Shown: piece after piece, positions 5,737-12,079 of the stretch
How the letters are laid out: each line of letters starts with the position of its first letter
Numbering within the stretch: the first letter of the stretch is position 1
From: an uncultured Faecalibacterium sp.
Lineage (GTDB): Bacteria > Bacillota > Clostridia > Oscillospirales > Ruminococcaceae
Direction of reading: 5' to 3'
Length of the DNA: 12,079 bases
NCBI GenBank assembly: GCA_934561485.1
Contig: CAKTGS010000059.1
Span: 1-12,079 of the forward strand
Program-made: the position numbers and the translations under genes
Notes under the pieces: generated by a model
What the model saw: only the letters and a program-made list of their open reading frames with translations
What the model was told of the DNA's origin: nothing
Database searches by the model: none

Positions 5737-5854
5737 GGGGTGCAATCCTGCCCGGGTGTGGTTCGTATTCCGGATAGCAGGCAAAAAAATGCACACACTA
5801 TCCCCTGAAGCCTGCCCCATCTTTCACACACGAAGCACGAAAGGATTTTGCACT
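5737..5854 (+). promoter_or_regulatory. Foldable leader before the DUF4358 gene (candidate structured RNA)
   Basis: The 143-nt gap holds nested pairings: GGGG/CCCC (5737-5740, 5802-5805), TGCA/TGCA (5741-5744, 5790-5793), CCTGC/GCAGG (5747-5751, 5777-5781) and CCGG/CCGG (5752-5755, 5770-5773). Competing pairings exist: GCAGGC with GCCTGC (5777-5782, 5810-5815), and AATCCT (5744-5749) with the ribosome-site region AGGATT (5842-5847). It matches no riboswitch class I know. Such pairings can occur by chance in a GC-rich gap. Confidence 0.25.
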
Positions 5855-6412
5855 ATGAAACGATTCATCGCCGCTCTGCTTGCCGGGCTGTGCCTGTTTG
5901 CCCTTGTGGGCTGCTCTGCCGGCAGCAAGGCCGACTCTGCTGCCCCGAAGAATTATTCCCAGATCCTGCACGATGCCCGCACCGAAGAAGAAAACGAGTA
6001 CGACATGATCTTTACGAAAGGTGAGGACGGCAAATTCACCGCCATGGACGGCTACAGCGCCGAGTACGAGGCCGACCAGCTGGACGATGAGGTGCGCAAC
6101 ATGATGCTGCCCCTGCTGAACCTGGAGGACGACATGTACACCGACCTGGCCGCTTCTCTCTCCGCCATGATGGTGCGCAGCTACGCCGTGGCCATCGTCA
6201 AGCCCGCCGAAGGCCGGACCGAGGACGTGAAGGCCGCGCTGGAAGCCTATGTAGCCAGCGAGCAGCAGTCCATGGAGCACTACCTGGAAGATCAGTATCA
6301 GATCGCCAAGGCTGCCACGGTGACCACTGCCCCCACCGGAGAAGTGATCCTGGTGTGTGCCGAGAACCACGACACCCTGCTGGCCAACATCGAAAAAGGC
6401 CTTGCCGCCTGA
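5855..6412 (+). CDS. DUF4358 domain lipoprotein
   Basis: 185-residue exported lipoprotein of unknown function. The signal peptide MKRFIAALLAGLCLFALVGC ends in lipobox LVGC, with the acylated Cys at 20; a short Ser/Ala/Lys linker follows. The C-terminal half, with SYAVAIVKPAEGRTEDVKAA and the helical stretch ending in YLEDQYQIAKAA, then VILVCAEN, matches the pattern of DUF4358 proteins common in gut Firmicutes. The start at 5855 is chosen because the signal peptide begins there and AAAGGA lies 8-9 nt upstream; in-frame ATGs further upstream (from 5735) would bury the signal peptide. Acidic residues are abundant in the mature part. It is followed by a terminator at 6429-6460. The upstream Lrp-like gene is the only plausible operon partner. 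Confidence 0.87.
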   Translation: MKRFIAALLAGLCLFALVGCSAGSKADSAAPKNYSQILHDARTEEENEYDMIFTKGEDGKFTAMDGYSAEYEADQLDDEVRNMMLPLLNLEDDMYTDLAASLSAMMVRSYAVAIVKPAEGRTEDVKAALEAYVASEQQSMEHYLEDQYQIAKAATVTTAPTGEVILVCAENHDTLLANIEKGLAA

Positions 6413-6428
6413 TTTTTGCCGCATTTCC

Positions 6429-6460
6429 AACCGCATCCCACCGGGATGCGGTTTCTTTTT
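6429..6460 (+). terminator. Rho-independent terminator after the DUF4358 gene
   Basis: The 11-bp perfect stem 6429-6439 / 6443-6453 has a 3-nt loop and is followed by TTTCTTTTT. Confidence 0.92.
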
Positions 6461-6472
6461 GGGCGCAGATAT

Positions 6473-6480
6473 GCTATACT
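6473..6480 (+). promoter_or_regulatory. Extended -10 promoter of the glycosyltransferase gene
   Basis: TGCTATACT-type extended -10 (TATACT at 6475-6480), with no good -35 because the preceding bases are the U-tract of the upstream terminator. Predicted start near 6487, about 31 nt before the ATG. Confidence 0.6.
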
Positions 6481-6517
6481 GTCTTGGGTAATTGTGCACA
6501 CAAACAGGAGCAGTTTT

Positions 6518-7519
6518 ATGTATAAAGCAACCATCGTCATTCCCAACATCAACGGCAAGGGCTGGCTGAAGGACTCCATCGAGTCCGTCTACGCCCAGAC
6601 CGAGCAGGACTTTGAGCTGATCATTGTGGACAACGGCTCCACCGATGAAAGCCTGAAGCAGGCCCGCAGCTACTGCAGCCGCGAGAACTTTACGCTGATC
6701 GAAAACGGTGCCAACACCGGCTTTTCCCACGCGGTAAACCAGGGCATTGCCCGGGCACAGAGCAAATATGTGGTGCTGTTCAACAACGATGCCTTTGCCG
6801 AGCCGGACTGGCTGGCCCAGCTGCTGCGCACGGCAGAGAGCGACCCCAAGATTTTTGCGGTGCAGAGCCTGATGATCCGGCACTTTGACCGGGAACTGGC
6901 CGATGACGCCGGGGACTACGTGACCTGGATGGGCTTTGCCTGCAAGACCGGCGATGGCCGCCGCGCCAGCCGCTACACCAAACAGAAGCGCATTTTTTCC
7001 GCCTGCGGCGGTGCATCCCTTTACCGCAAGAGCATCCTGGACGAGATCGGCGGCTTTGACGAAAACTTTTTTGCCTATTTTGAGGATGTGGACCTGAGCT
7101 GGCGCGCCAACAATGCAGGCTACAAAAATGTGCTCTGCCCTGCGGCAAAGTGCTACCACATCTGCGGGGCCAGCACCGGTGCCGTAAAATACAACGCCTT
7201 CAAGAGCCAGCAGAGCGGCCGCAACAGCATTCTGCTGCCCCTCAAAAACGAGCCGCTGCTCATGCTGGTGCTCAACTTCATCCCGCTGGCGGTGGGCTAC
7301 CTGCTCAAGTGCTACAAGTTCCACAAACAGGGCTTTGGCGAAGCCTGGGACAAGGGAATGCACGAAGCCTTCGCCCTGCTGAAAGCCGGAAAGCTGGGCA
7401 AGCGCCCCTTCCGCTGGCGGGATCTGCCCCACTACATTCTCATGGAACTGTGGATGATCTGGAACATGGTGCCCTACCTGTGGTACCGCCTGGTGGTCGT
7501 GCGGTTGGATTTGAAATAA
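6518..7519 (+). CDS. Family 2 glycosyltransferase (rhamnosyltransferase-like)
   Basis: 333-residue inverting GT-A glycosyltransferase, probably working at the inner membrane face on cell-surface polysaccharide. The N-terminus ATIVIPNINGKGWLKDSIES (4-23) and VDNGSTD (37-43) form the nucleotide-binding fold. FNND (88-91) is the DXD-equivalent metal site. FSACGGASLYRKSILDEIGG (160-179) and FEDVDLSWR (188-196) carry the acceptor loop and the catalytic-base ED motif of the WbbL-like subgroup. The C-terminal ~90 residues include a hydrophobic segment (~247-264) and an aromatic stretch (~304-328) that may attach to membrane. The ATG at 6518 has CAGGAG 7 nt upstream; upstream in-frame codons cover the previous terminator and are excluded. 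It is a lone gene between terminators, not in a polysaccharide cluster, so donor and acceptor are unknown. Confidence 0.92.
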   Translation: MYKATIVIPNINGKGWLKDSIESVYAQTEQDFELIIVDNGSTDESLKQARSYCSRENFTLIENGANTGFSHAVNQGIARAQSKYVVLFNNDAFAEPDWLAQLLRTAESDPKIFAVQSLMIRHFDRELADDAGDYVTWMGFACKTGDGRRASRYTKQKRIFSACGGASLYRKSILDEIGGFDENFFAYFEDVDLSWRANNAGYKNVLCPAAKCYHICGASTGAVKYNAFKSQQSGRNSILLPLKNEPLLMLVLNFIPLAVGYLLKCYKFHKQGFGEAWDKGMHEAFALLKAGKLGKRPFRWRDLPHYILMELWMIWNMVPYLWYRLVVVRLDLK

Positions 7520-7529
7520 CTCCTTCCGT

Positions 7530-7567
7530 CACGGCTTACGCCGTGCCACCTCCCTCAGCGAGGGAGG
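7530..7567. repeat. Double-hairpin intergenic repeat element
   Basis: Two adjacent perfect palindromes: CACGGC/GCCGTG (7530-7545, 4-nt loop) and CCTCCCTC/GAGGGAGG (7549-7567, 3-nt loop), joined by CCA. The layout resembles short palindromic repeats found many times between genes in Faecalibacterium-type genomes. There is only one copy in this window, so repetition is inferred. The lack of a T-run right after it argues against a simple terminator. Confidence 0.6.
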
Positions 7568-7574
7568 CTTTCTC

Positions 7575-7621
7575 AAAAAAGACACCCGGCTGTGATGTTT
7601 CACAGTCGGGTGTTCGTTTTT
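7575..7621. terminator. Bidirectional terminator between convergent genes
   Basis: The arms 7582-7595 and 7600-7613 pair over 14 bp with one G-U wobble and loop TGTT. A6 lies on the left and TTCGTTTTT on the right, so it can stop both the glycosyltransferase transcript and the opposing membrane-protein transcript. Confidence 0.9.
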
Positions 7622-7628
7622 ACAGGTA

Positions 7629-8552
7629 TTATGCAGCCGTGCTGGAAGCGCCGTTATCGGCGGCATCTGCTTCGGCGGCGGTGCTGTCAGCAGCCGGCTC
7701 GTCCAGGCTCTGGGTGTCCGGCTCGGCAGCTGCGTCCGAAGCGGCATCGGAAGCCGCCTCCGAGGAACCGGCTGCCGCCAGAATGGCATCCTGCACCTCG
7801 CTCTCTGCCATGGGGACAGGCTGGCTGGTTTCTGCCGCCGCGCTGCTGTCGGGCTTGGTCTCGCTCTCGGTCAGGCCGGTGAGATACCAGCTGCCGCTCT
7901 GGCGCTCAAACAGGTAATCCATGTACTTGGTGGGCGTATCCGAGGACGGGTTGATGATGCTGTCGTCCGTGCTGGTAATGGGGATGTAGCCCACCGTTAC
8001 ATGCAGCTTGCCGCTGCGCTTGAACAGCTTGGTCACGGTGGCGCGGTAATAACCCACACTGCCGGTGACCGGGATCTTGTAGCACTGGGTGGTGTCGTCA
8101 AACTCCACCGTCATGTCCTCCATCTCAAAGCTGCGGTGGGTCAGTTTGAAGCTTGGCCCCACCAGCTTGGCCAGGTAGGCGTCCACATCCACCGAGGGCA
8201 GCAGCAGCTGCTCGGTGTCCGGGTCGGTGTTGTAGTTGTCAAAGCCGCCCTGCGTTTCCTGAATGTTGTAGATGCAGCCCCACACGGCTGCTTCCCGCAG
8301 GGTCAGGTCGTCAATGTTGCCAATGCCGTCAAAGGGCATGGGGTCGAACAGGACCAGGCCTTCCAGTTTGTCCTCGTACTCCTGCTTCTGGGCCGTGTCG
8401 TCAAACAGGTTGGCCACCAGCCCCACACCGGCGCGCAGCACGGTGACAAAGCCGATGAGCACCAGCACGGCCACCAGCAGCCCCAGGGCCTGCCGGCCGC
8501 GGCGGCGCTGCAACCGGGCGTGTTCTTCCGAGCTAATATAATGTTTCGTCAT
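7629..8552 (-). CDS. Single-pass membrane protein with extracellular domain and acidic Ala/Ser-rich tail, function unknown
   Basis: 307 residues; I do not recognise the family. A basic N-terminus (RLQRRRGRQ, 13-21) precedes one membrane helix (~22-40), which predicts the N-terminus inside and the rest outside. The outer domain (~50-230) is acidic, has only two cysteines (C93, C157), and ends in a YLFERQSGSWYLTGL-type strand pair (213-227) reminiscent of NTF2-like/lumazine-type accessory domains; that likeness is weak. Residues ~231-307 are a low-complexity tail dominated by Ala, Ser, Glu and Asp with repeated AASDA units, probably disordered. Start choice: GGGAG lies 8 nt before the ATG at 8552 but only 2 nt before an in-frame ATG at 8558. 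It has its own promoter and converges on the glycosyltransferase. Confidence 0.75.
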   Translation of the reverse strand: MTKHYISSEEHARLQRRRGRQALGLLVAVLVLIGFVTVLRAGVGLVANLFDDTAQKQEYEDKLEGLVLFDPMPFDGIGNIDDLTLREAAVWGCIYNIQETQGGFDNYNTDPDTEQLLLPSVDVDAYLAKLVGPSFKLTHRSFEMEDMTVEFDDTTQCYKIPVTGSVGYYRATVTKLFKRSGKLHVTVGYIPITSTDDSIINPSSDTPTKYMDYLFERQSGSWYLTGLTESETKPDSSAAAETSQPVPMAESEVQDAILAAAGSSEAASDAASDAAAEPDTQSLDEPAADSTAAEADAADNGASSTAA

Positions 8553-8588
8553 GATCATGTCTCCCAGGTTTCAATTGCTGTAGCTCTC

Positions 8589-8617
8589 AGTATAGCACAC
8601 ACCGGGCCGTTGTGCAA
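8589..8617 (-). promoter_or_regulatory. Promoter of the membrane-protein gene
   Basis: Minus strand: -35 TTGCAC (8617-8612), 17-bp spacer ending in TGTGC, -10 TATACT (8594-8589). Predicted start near 8582, about 30 nt before the chosen ATG. Confidence 0.78.
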
Positions 8618-8663
8618 AACTCTGCCCGTGGTTTTTTTGTGAAAGTCCACGCAGGGCAGCGGT

Positions 8664-9005
8664 TTATTCCCAGGTTTTCCACACATCGGGCTGGTAGCCC
8701 ACGGTGGCCTTGCGGCCGTTGCGCACAATGGGGGTACGCAGCAGCTGCTGGTTCTCAAACAGTTTGTCCTCTTTCTGCCAGTCGATCAGTGCATCCAGCA
8801 ATGCCAGGGTCTGCTTGTCCTTCGCATTGGGGTTCACCATCTGCTGCCAGCCGCCCAGGGCGCGGGCCACATTGTCGAACTCGCCCCGGCTCATGCCCTT
8901 TTCCTTCAGGTCGATCATCTGGAACTTGACGCCCCGTTCCTTGAAATAGCGCTGGGCCTTTTTGGTATCAAAGCACTTGTTCGTGCCAAAAATCTGAATG
9001 TTCAT
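8664..9005 (-). CDS. ArsC/Spx-family thioredoxin-fold protein
   Basis: 113-residue small cytoplasmic protein of the arsenate-reductase-like (ArsC/Spx/YffB) family. MNIQIFGTNKCFDTKKAQRY holds the N-terminal strand and the single active-site-position cysteine C11; LLRTPIVRNG (88-97) is the conserved cis-Pro region and VGYQPDVWKTWE (102-113) the usual end. There is no CXXC, and C11 is the only cysteine, so it lacks the resolving pair of Spx and of classical reductases. It may be a glutathione- or partner-dependent reductase, or a non-arsenic redox protein; nothing nearby suggests arsenic resistance. Some relatives carry selenocysteine at this place; here it is a plain Cys codon. The ATG at 9005 is chosen for AAGGAGG 8 nt upstream. 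It is divergent from the ferredoxin gene. Confidence 0.86.
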   Translation of the reverse strand: MNIQIFGTNKCFDTKKAQRYFKERGVKFQMIDLKEKGMSRGEFDNVARALGGWQQMVNPNAKDKQTLALLDALIDWQKEDKLFENQQLLRTPIVRNGRKATVGYQPDVWKTWE

Positions 9006-9032
9006 CGGTACATCCTCCTTGTGTGCATGTTT

Positions 9033-9041
9033 ATTGTACCA
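9033..9041 (-). promoter_or_regulatory. Extended -10 promoter of the ArsC-like gene
   Basis: Minus strand TGGTACAAT: -10 TACAAT (9038-9033) with an extended TG. No convincing -35 at 16-18 bp. The predicted leader is about 20 nt, just including the ribosome site. Confidence 0.55.
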
Positions 9042-9123
9042 CAGCTGCCTGCAAATGCATAGCATAATTCACGGCAAAGCTGCCCAGACTAGCGGCAAGG
9101 CATCATCAAAGGAGGTTTTTATC

Positions 9124-9309
9124 ATGAACGCATTCGTTGACCCCGATCTGTGCATCGGCTGCACCCAGTGCGCCAGCCTGTGCCCTGCCGTGTTCCGCAT
9201 GGAAGGCGTGCTGGCCGTGGCCGGACCCGGCCCCATTCCGCCTGAGGAAGTGCCCCAGGCCGTGGACGCTGCCAACGCCTGCCCGGTGAGCGCCATTACG
9301 GTGGAGTAA
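9124..9309 (+). CDS. Small [4Fe-4S] ferredoxin
   Basis: 61-residue electron carrier. Cysteines C10, C13 and C16 (DLCIGCTQCASLCP) plus C53 (NACPVSAI) are the four expected ligands of one [4Fe-4S] cluster. C20 sits where single-cluster ferredoxins such as that of Thermotoga maritima keep a non-ligand cysteine that makes a disulfide, but the partner (near residue 43) is absent here. A second cluster is not possible. The Gly/Pro-rich loop AGPGPIPPEE (33-42) replaces the second cluster region. The start follows AAAGGAGG by about 8 nt. It probably serves anaerobic oxidoreductases, none of which is nearby. A CATAAT -10-like hexamer lies upstream (9064-9069) without a clear -35, and a terminator follows at 9397-9426. 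Confidence 0.93.
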   Translation: MNAFVDPDLCIGCTQCASLCPAVFRMEGVLAVAGPGPIPPEEVPQAVDAANACPVSAITVE

Positions 9310-9396
9310 CTTATGCGGGGAAGTTTTCTTTTGAAGCCGTTCTGGCAAAGCGGAATCTTCCCTTATTTCCCCTTCATCCGCTTCAAATCGTTCAGC

Positions 9397-9426
9397 GCCT
9401 TTCCCCCACGGGGGAAGGCCTTTTTT
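9397..9426 (+). terminator. Rho-independent terminator after the ferredoxin gene
   Basis: The 10-bp stem 9397-9406 / 9410-9419 has one T-G wobble and a 3-nt loop, and is followed by C and TTTTTT, then a further T-rich run to 9433. It separates the ferredoxin from polA. Confidence 0.9.
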
Positions 9427-9464
9427 GTTTTTTCTGCAAAAATCTCCCGCCCGCCGGGGATTTG

Positions 9465-9473
9465 TGCTATACT
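9465..9473 (+). promoter_or_regulatory. Extended -10 promoter of polA
   Basis: TGTGCTATACT: -10 TATACT (9468-9473) with extended TG, no recognisable -35. Predicted start near 9480, about 30 nt before the ATG; the ribosome site GGAGG is at 9496-9500, 9 nt before the start. Confidence 0.65.
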
Positions 9474-9509
9474 ATAGAATGTGAAATTAGGCAATGGAGG
9501 AACTGCACT

Positions 9510-12079
9510 ATGCGTTTACTGGTCATTGACGGCAACAGCATTGCCAACCGTGCCTTTTATGGCATCAAGCTGCTGACCACCAAGGACGGACAATACACCA
9601 ACGCCATCTTCGGTTTTTTGAATATCCTGCTTTCCCTGCTCAAGGAGTGCGAACCGGACGAAGTGGCCGTGGCCTTTGACCTGAAGGCCCCCACCTTCCG
9701 CCACAAAATGTACGATGGCTACAAAGCCAACCGCCACGGAATGCCCGAGGAGCTGGCCCAGCAGATGCCGTTGATCAAAGAACTTCTGGCCGATCTGGGC
9801 TACCGCACCGTTGCCGCAGAAGGCTGGGAAGCGGACGACATTCTGGGCACCCTGGCTGCTGCCTGCGCCGCCCGGCGGGACGACTGCTTTCTGGCCACCG
9901 GAGACCGCGACAGCCTGCAGCTGGTCAACGACACCACCACCGTGCTGCTGACCACCACTGCCCTGGGCCGCAGCAAAACCGTGACCATGGATGTGGACGC
10001 CATCCGGGAAAAATACGGCATTGAGCCAAAGCAGCTCATTGAGGTCAAAAGCCTGATGGGCGATACCTCCGATAACATTCCCGGCGTGCGGGGCATTGGT
10101 GAAAAGAGCGCCCTTGCCCTGGTGCAGGCCTTTGGCTCGCTGGAAGGCGTCTACCAAAACATTGACGACAAGCGCATCAAGACCAAGCAGCGGGAACACC
10201 TGCTGGAACAGCGCGACCTGGCCGAGCTGAGCCGCACGCTGGGCACCATCCGCACCGATGCCCCCATTGATACCGCCGAGAGTGCCTACGCGGTCGGCGA
10301 GGGCAACAAGGCCGCCGCCGTGCGCCTGCTGCAGGAACTGGAGATCCACTCCCTGATCCCGCGCTTCGGGCTGGACGGCATTGCCCCGGAGGCCGATGCC
10401 GCCGAGCTGGCCGTCCCCCTGCCGGAAGCGGAGATCGCTGCTCTGCCGCTGACCCCCGCCGGACATTACCTGGTGGCTTCCCGTCCCCCGGTCACGGGCA
10501 AGCAGAGCGGCCGCAACGTACTGCTGCAGCCCGAGACCTGGTATGCCGTGCAGGACACCACCGTTTACCCGCTGGGGGACGCCGACCTTGTGCGCCTGCT
10601 GGACAATCCGGACGTTACGCTGGACGTGTTCAACTCCGCGCCCCTTTACGCCAAGGCCATGGCCGCCGGCGGCTGGGGCAGCAGCATTGTGTGGGACGGC
10701 AAGCTGGCCGCCTACCTGCTGGACGCTTCGGCTTCCAAGTATCAGGTGGGCGAGCTGGTGCCCAGCTACAAGGCTGCAGCTGCCTTTTCCTGCACCGACT
10801 ACCCGGATGCAGGCCGTCTGGCCGATCTGTTTGCCAGGATGAAGGCCGAGATCACCGCCTGCGGCGAGGACGCCCTGTACAATGAGATCGAATTCCCGCT
10901 GGCGCAGGTGCTGGCCGACATGACCCGCACCGGCATTCTGGTGGACCGGGACGGCATTGAGCAGTTTGGCGTAAAAATGCGCAGTGAACTGGAACAGGTG
11001 CTGGGCCGCATCCACATGGAAACCGGCAGCACCAGCTTTAACCCCAACAGCCCCAAGCAGCTGGGCGAAATGCTGTTTGACACCATGGGCCTGCCCCACG
11101 GCAAAAAGACCCAGCGCGGCTGGTCCACCGATGCCGAGACCCTGGAATCCCTGCGGGACTACCCGCTGGTGGAGGATATCCTGCAGTACCGCGCCTATCA
11201 GAAGCTGAACTCCACCTACGTGGAGGGCCTGCTCAAGGTGATCGGCGAGGACGGGCGCATCCACTCCACCTTCAACCAGACCGAAGCCCGCACCGGACGC
11301 CTTTCTTCGGACAACCCAAACCTTCAGAACATTCCCATCCGCACCGAGCTGGGCAGCCAGCTGCGCGCCTACTTTATTGCAAAGCCGGGCTGCGTGCTGG
11401 TGGATGCTGACTACAGCCAGATCGAACTGCGCATCCTGGCCCACATCACCGGAGATGAGCACATGCAGCAGGCCTTCCGCAGCGGCGAGGACATCCACCG
11501 CAGCACCGCCGCCAAAATTTACGGCATCTCTCAGCGCGAGGTGACCCCCCGCGTGCGTTCCAGCGCCAAGGCCATCAACTTTGGCATCATGTACGGCAAG
11601 GGTGCCTACAGCCTTTCCAAGGACATTGGCGTATCCGTGAAGGAAGCCGATGCCTTTTTGAAGAACTACCTGGCCGCTTTTCCCAGCGTGAGCAGCTACA
11701 TGGACAAAACCATTGCGGACGCCAAGGCAAACGGCTACGTATCCACCCTGTTCGGACGCCGCCGCGCCCTGCCGGAGATCAACAGCACCAATTTCAACGT
11801 GCGTTCCAGCGGCGAGCGCATGGCCCGCAACACCCCCATTCAGGGCACCGCTGCCGATGTGATCAAGCTGGCCATGGTGCGGGTGTGGAAGCGCCTGCGG
11901 GACGAAAAAATGGAAAGCCGCCTGATCCTGACCGTGCACGATGAGCTGATCGTGGAAGCCCCGGAAGCCGAGGCCGAAAAGGCTGCGCAGATCCTGCGGG
12001 AAGAAATGGAAGGCTGCGTGCAGTACGCCGTGCCCCTGAGCACCGATGTGCACGCAGGCAAAAACTGGCTGGAGGCCCA
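9510..12079 (+). CDS. polA: DNA polymerase I (only the last few codons outside the window)
   Basis: Repair and lagging-strand polymerase with a flap/5' nuclease. 856 codons are present and the end (HAGKNWLEA) matches the final residues of the family, so only a few codons are cut off. The 5' nuclease domain (~1-290) shows LLVIDGNSIANRAFYG (3-18), VAVAFD (52-57), GWEADD (105-110), ATGDRDSLQLV and GDTSDNIPGVRGIG. The middle domain (~300-500) lacks the DxE and other acidic exonuclease residues, so proofreading is likely lost, as in Bacillus stearothermophilus and Taq enzymes. The polymerase domain (~520-856) has motif A DADYSQIELR with D634, motif B RSSAKAINFGIMYG with R683, K687, F691 and Y695, and motif C VHDELI with D811 and E812. 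All catalytic residues of the 5' nuclease and polymerase domains that I can check are present. It has its own promoter and follows a terminator, so it starts a unit. Confidence 0.97.
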   Translation, partial: MRLLVIDGNSIANRAFYGIKLLTTKDGQYTNAIFGFLNILLSLLKECEPDEVAVAFDLKAPTFRHKMYDGYKANRHGMPEELAQQMPLIKELLADLGYRTVAAEGWEADDILGTLAAACAARRDDCFLATGDRDSLQLVNDTTTVLLTTTALGRSKTVTMDVDAIREKYGIEPKQLIEVKSLMGDTSDNIPGVRGIGEKSALALVQAFGSLEGVYQNIDDKRIKTKQREHLLEQRDLAELSRTLGTIRTDAPIDTAESAYAVGEGNKAAAVRLLQELEIHSLIPRFGLDGIAPEADAAELAVPLPEAEIAALPLTPAGHYLVASRPPVTGKQSGRNVLLQPETWYAVQDTTVYPLGDADLVRLLDNPDVTLDVFNSAPLYAKAMAAGGWGSSIVWDGKLAAYLLDASASKYQVGELVPSYKAAAAFSCTDYPDAGRLADLFARMKAEITACGEDALYNEIEFPLAQVLADMTRTGILVDRDGIEQFGVKMRSELEQVLGRIHMETGSTSFNPNSPKQLGEMLFDTMGLPHGKKTQRGWSTDAETLESLRDYPLVEDILQYRAYQKLNSTYVEGLLKVIGEDGRIHSTFNQTEARTGRLSSDNPNLQNIPIRTELGSQLRAYFIAKPGCVLVDADYSQIELRILAHITGDEHMQQAFRSGEDIHRSTAAKIYGISQREVTPRVRSSAKAINFGIMYGKGAYSLSKDIGVSVKEADAFLKNYLAAFPSVSSYMDKTIADAKANGYVSTLFGRRRALPEINSTNFNVRSSGERMARNTPIQGTAADVIKLAMVRVWKRLRDEKMESRLILTVHDELIVEAPEAEAEKAAQILREEMEGCVQYAVPLSTDVHAGKNWLEA

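Noticed and set aside
5772..5815. Small H-type pseudoknot riboswitch (preQ1-like)
   Set aside because: GGATAG/CTATCC and CAGGC/GCCTG cross as in a pseudoknot, but the first loop would be zero length and no preQ1 consensus or queuosine gene is present.
5798..7432. 544-codon minus-strand frame opposite the lipoprotein and glycosyltransferase genes
   Set aside because: It spans two real genes and a terminator on the other strand; no ribosome site or motif supports it.
8620..8663. Terminator after the ArsC-like gene
   Set aside because: CTGCCC/GGGCAG with CGTGG/CCACG can pair imperfectly, but the A7 run lies in the loop rather than a U-tract after the stem, so I do not call it.
9310..9396. Structured RNA between the ferredoxin stop and its terminator
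   Set aside because: GGGAAG/CTTCCC and TTGAAGC/GCTTCAA cross each other and are short; nothing else supports a functional fold.
9516..12053. 845-codon minus-strand frame opposite polA
   Set aside because: polA is unmistakable on the plus strand; the mirror frame arises from biased third positions.
1..12079. CRISPR array, toxin-antitoxin, phage or insertion sequence
   Set aside because: No regularly spaced repeats, no transposase or integrase motifs, and no paired small toxin/antitoxin ORFs were seen on either strand.

Overview
The window looks like an ordinary chromosomal stretch from a moderately GC-rich gut Firmicute of the Oscillospiraceae/Ruminococcaceae, plausibly Faecalibacterium or a near relative. 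The reasons are protein style (YitJ-type HMT-MTHFR fusion, DUF4358 lipoprotein, Spx/ArsC-like protein), GC-rich coding with AT-rich gaps, a T-box leader, strong AGGAGG-type ribosome sites and abundant hairpin terminators. The genus is an inference from pattern, not from a search.

Layout: (1) 1-838, minus strand: the start of valS with a complete valine T-box leader (promoter, Stem I, GUC specifier, T-box sequence, terminator). (2) 839-2620, minus: a two-domain homocysteine methyltransferase/methylenetetrahydrofolate reductase, transcribed from a promoter framed by a perfect 13-bp inverted repeat. (3) 2769-4657, plus: a GNAT acetyltransferase and hflX, overlapping by 4 nt with a TTG start for hflX. 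(4) 4658-5270: a 613-bp gap without a normal gene. It holds a promoter, an immediate hairpin terminator, a strong ribosome site and a 32-codon ORF resembling the first ~20 residues of a MATE exporter. On the other strand a near-consensus promoter fires into a perfect bidirectional terminator, a candidate small RNA. (5) 5271-6412, plus: an Lrp/AsnC regulator and a DUF4358 lipoprotein separated by a foldable 143-nt gap. (6) 6518-7519, plus: a family 2 glycosyltransferase. (7) 7629-8552, minus: a single-pass membrane protein with a low-complexity acidic Ala/Ser tail, converging on the glycosyltransferase at a shared terminator. (8) 8664-9005, minus, and 9124-9309, plus: an ArsC/Spx-like thioredoxin-fold protein divergent from a small [4Fe-4S] ferredoxin. 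(9) 9510 to the window end, plus: polA, almost complete.

The genes are mostly single transcription units in housekeeping roles (tRNA charging, methionine/one-carbon metabolism, ribosome rescue, DNA repair, envelope glycosylation). No phage, plasmid, CRISPR, toxin-antitoxin or biosynthetic cluster is visible. I see no clearly new multi-gene system; the parts deserving a second look are the non-coding 4.7-5.1 kb region, the operator-like repeat at 2.65 kb and the structured gap at 5.74-5.85 kb.
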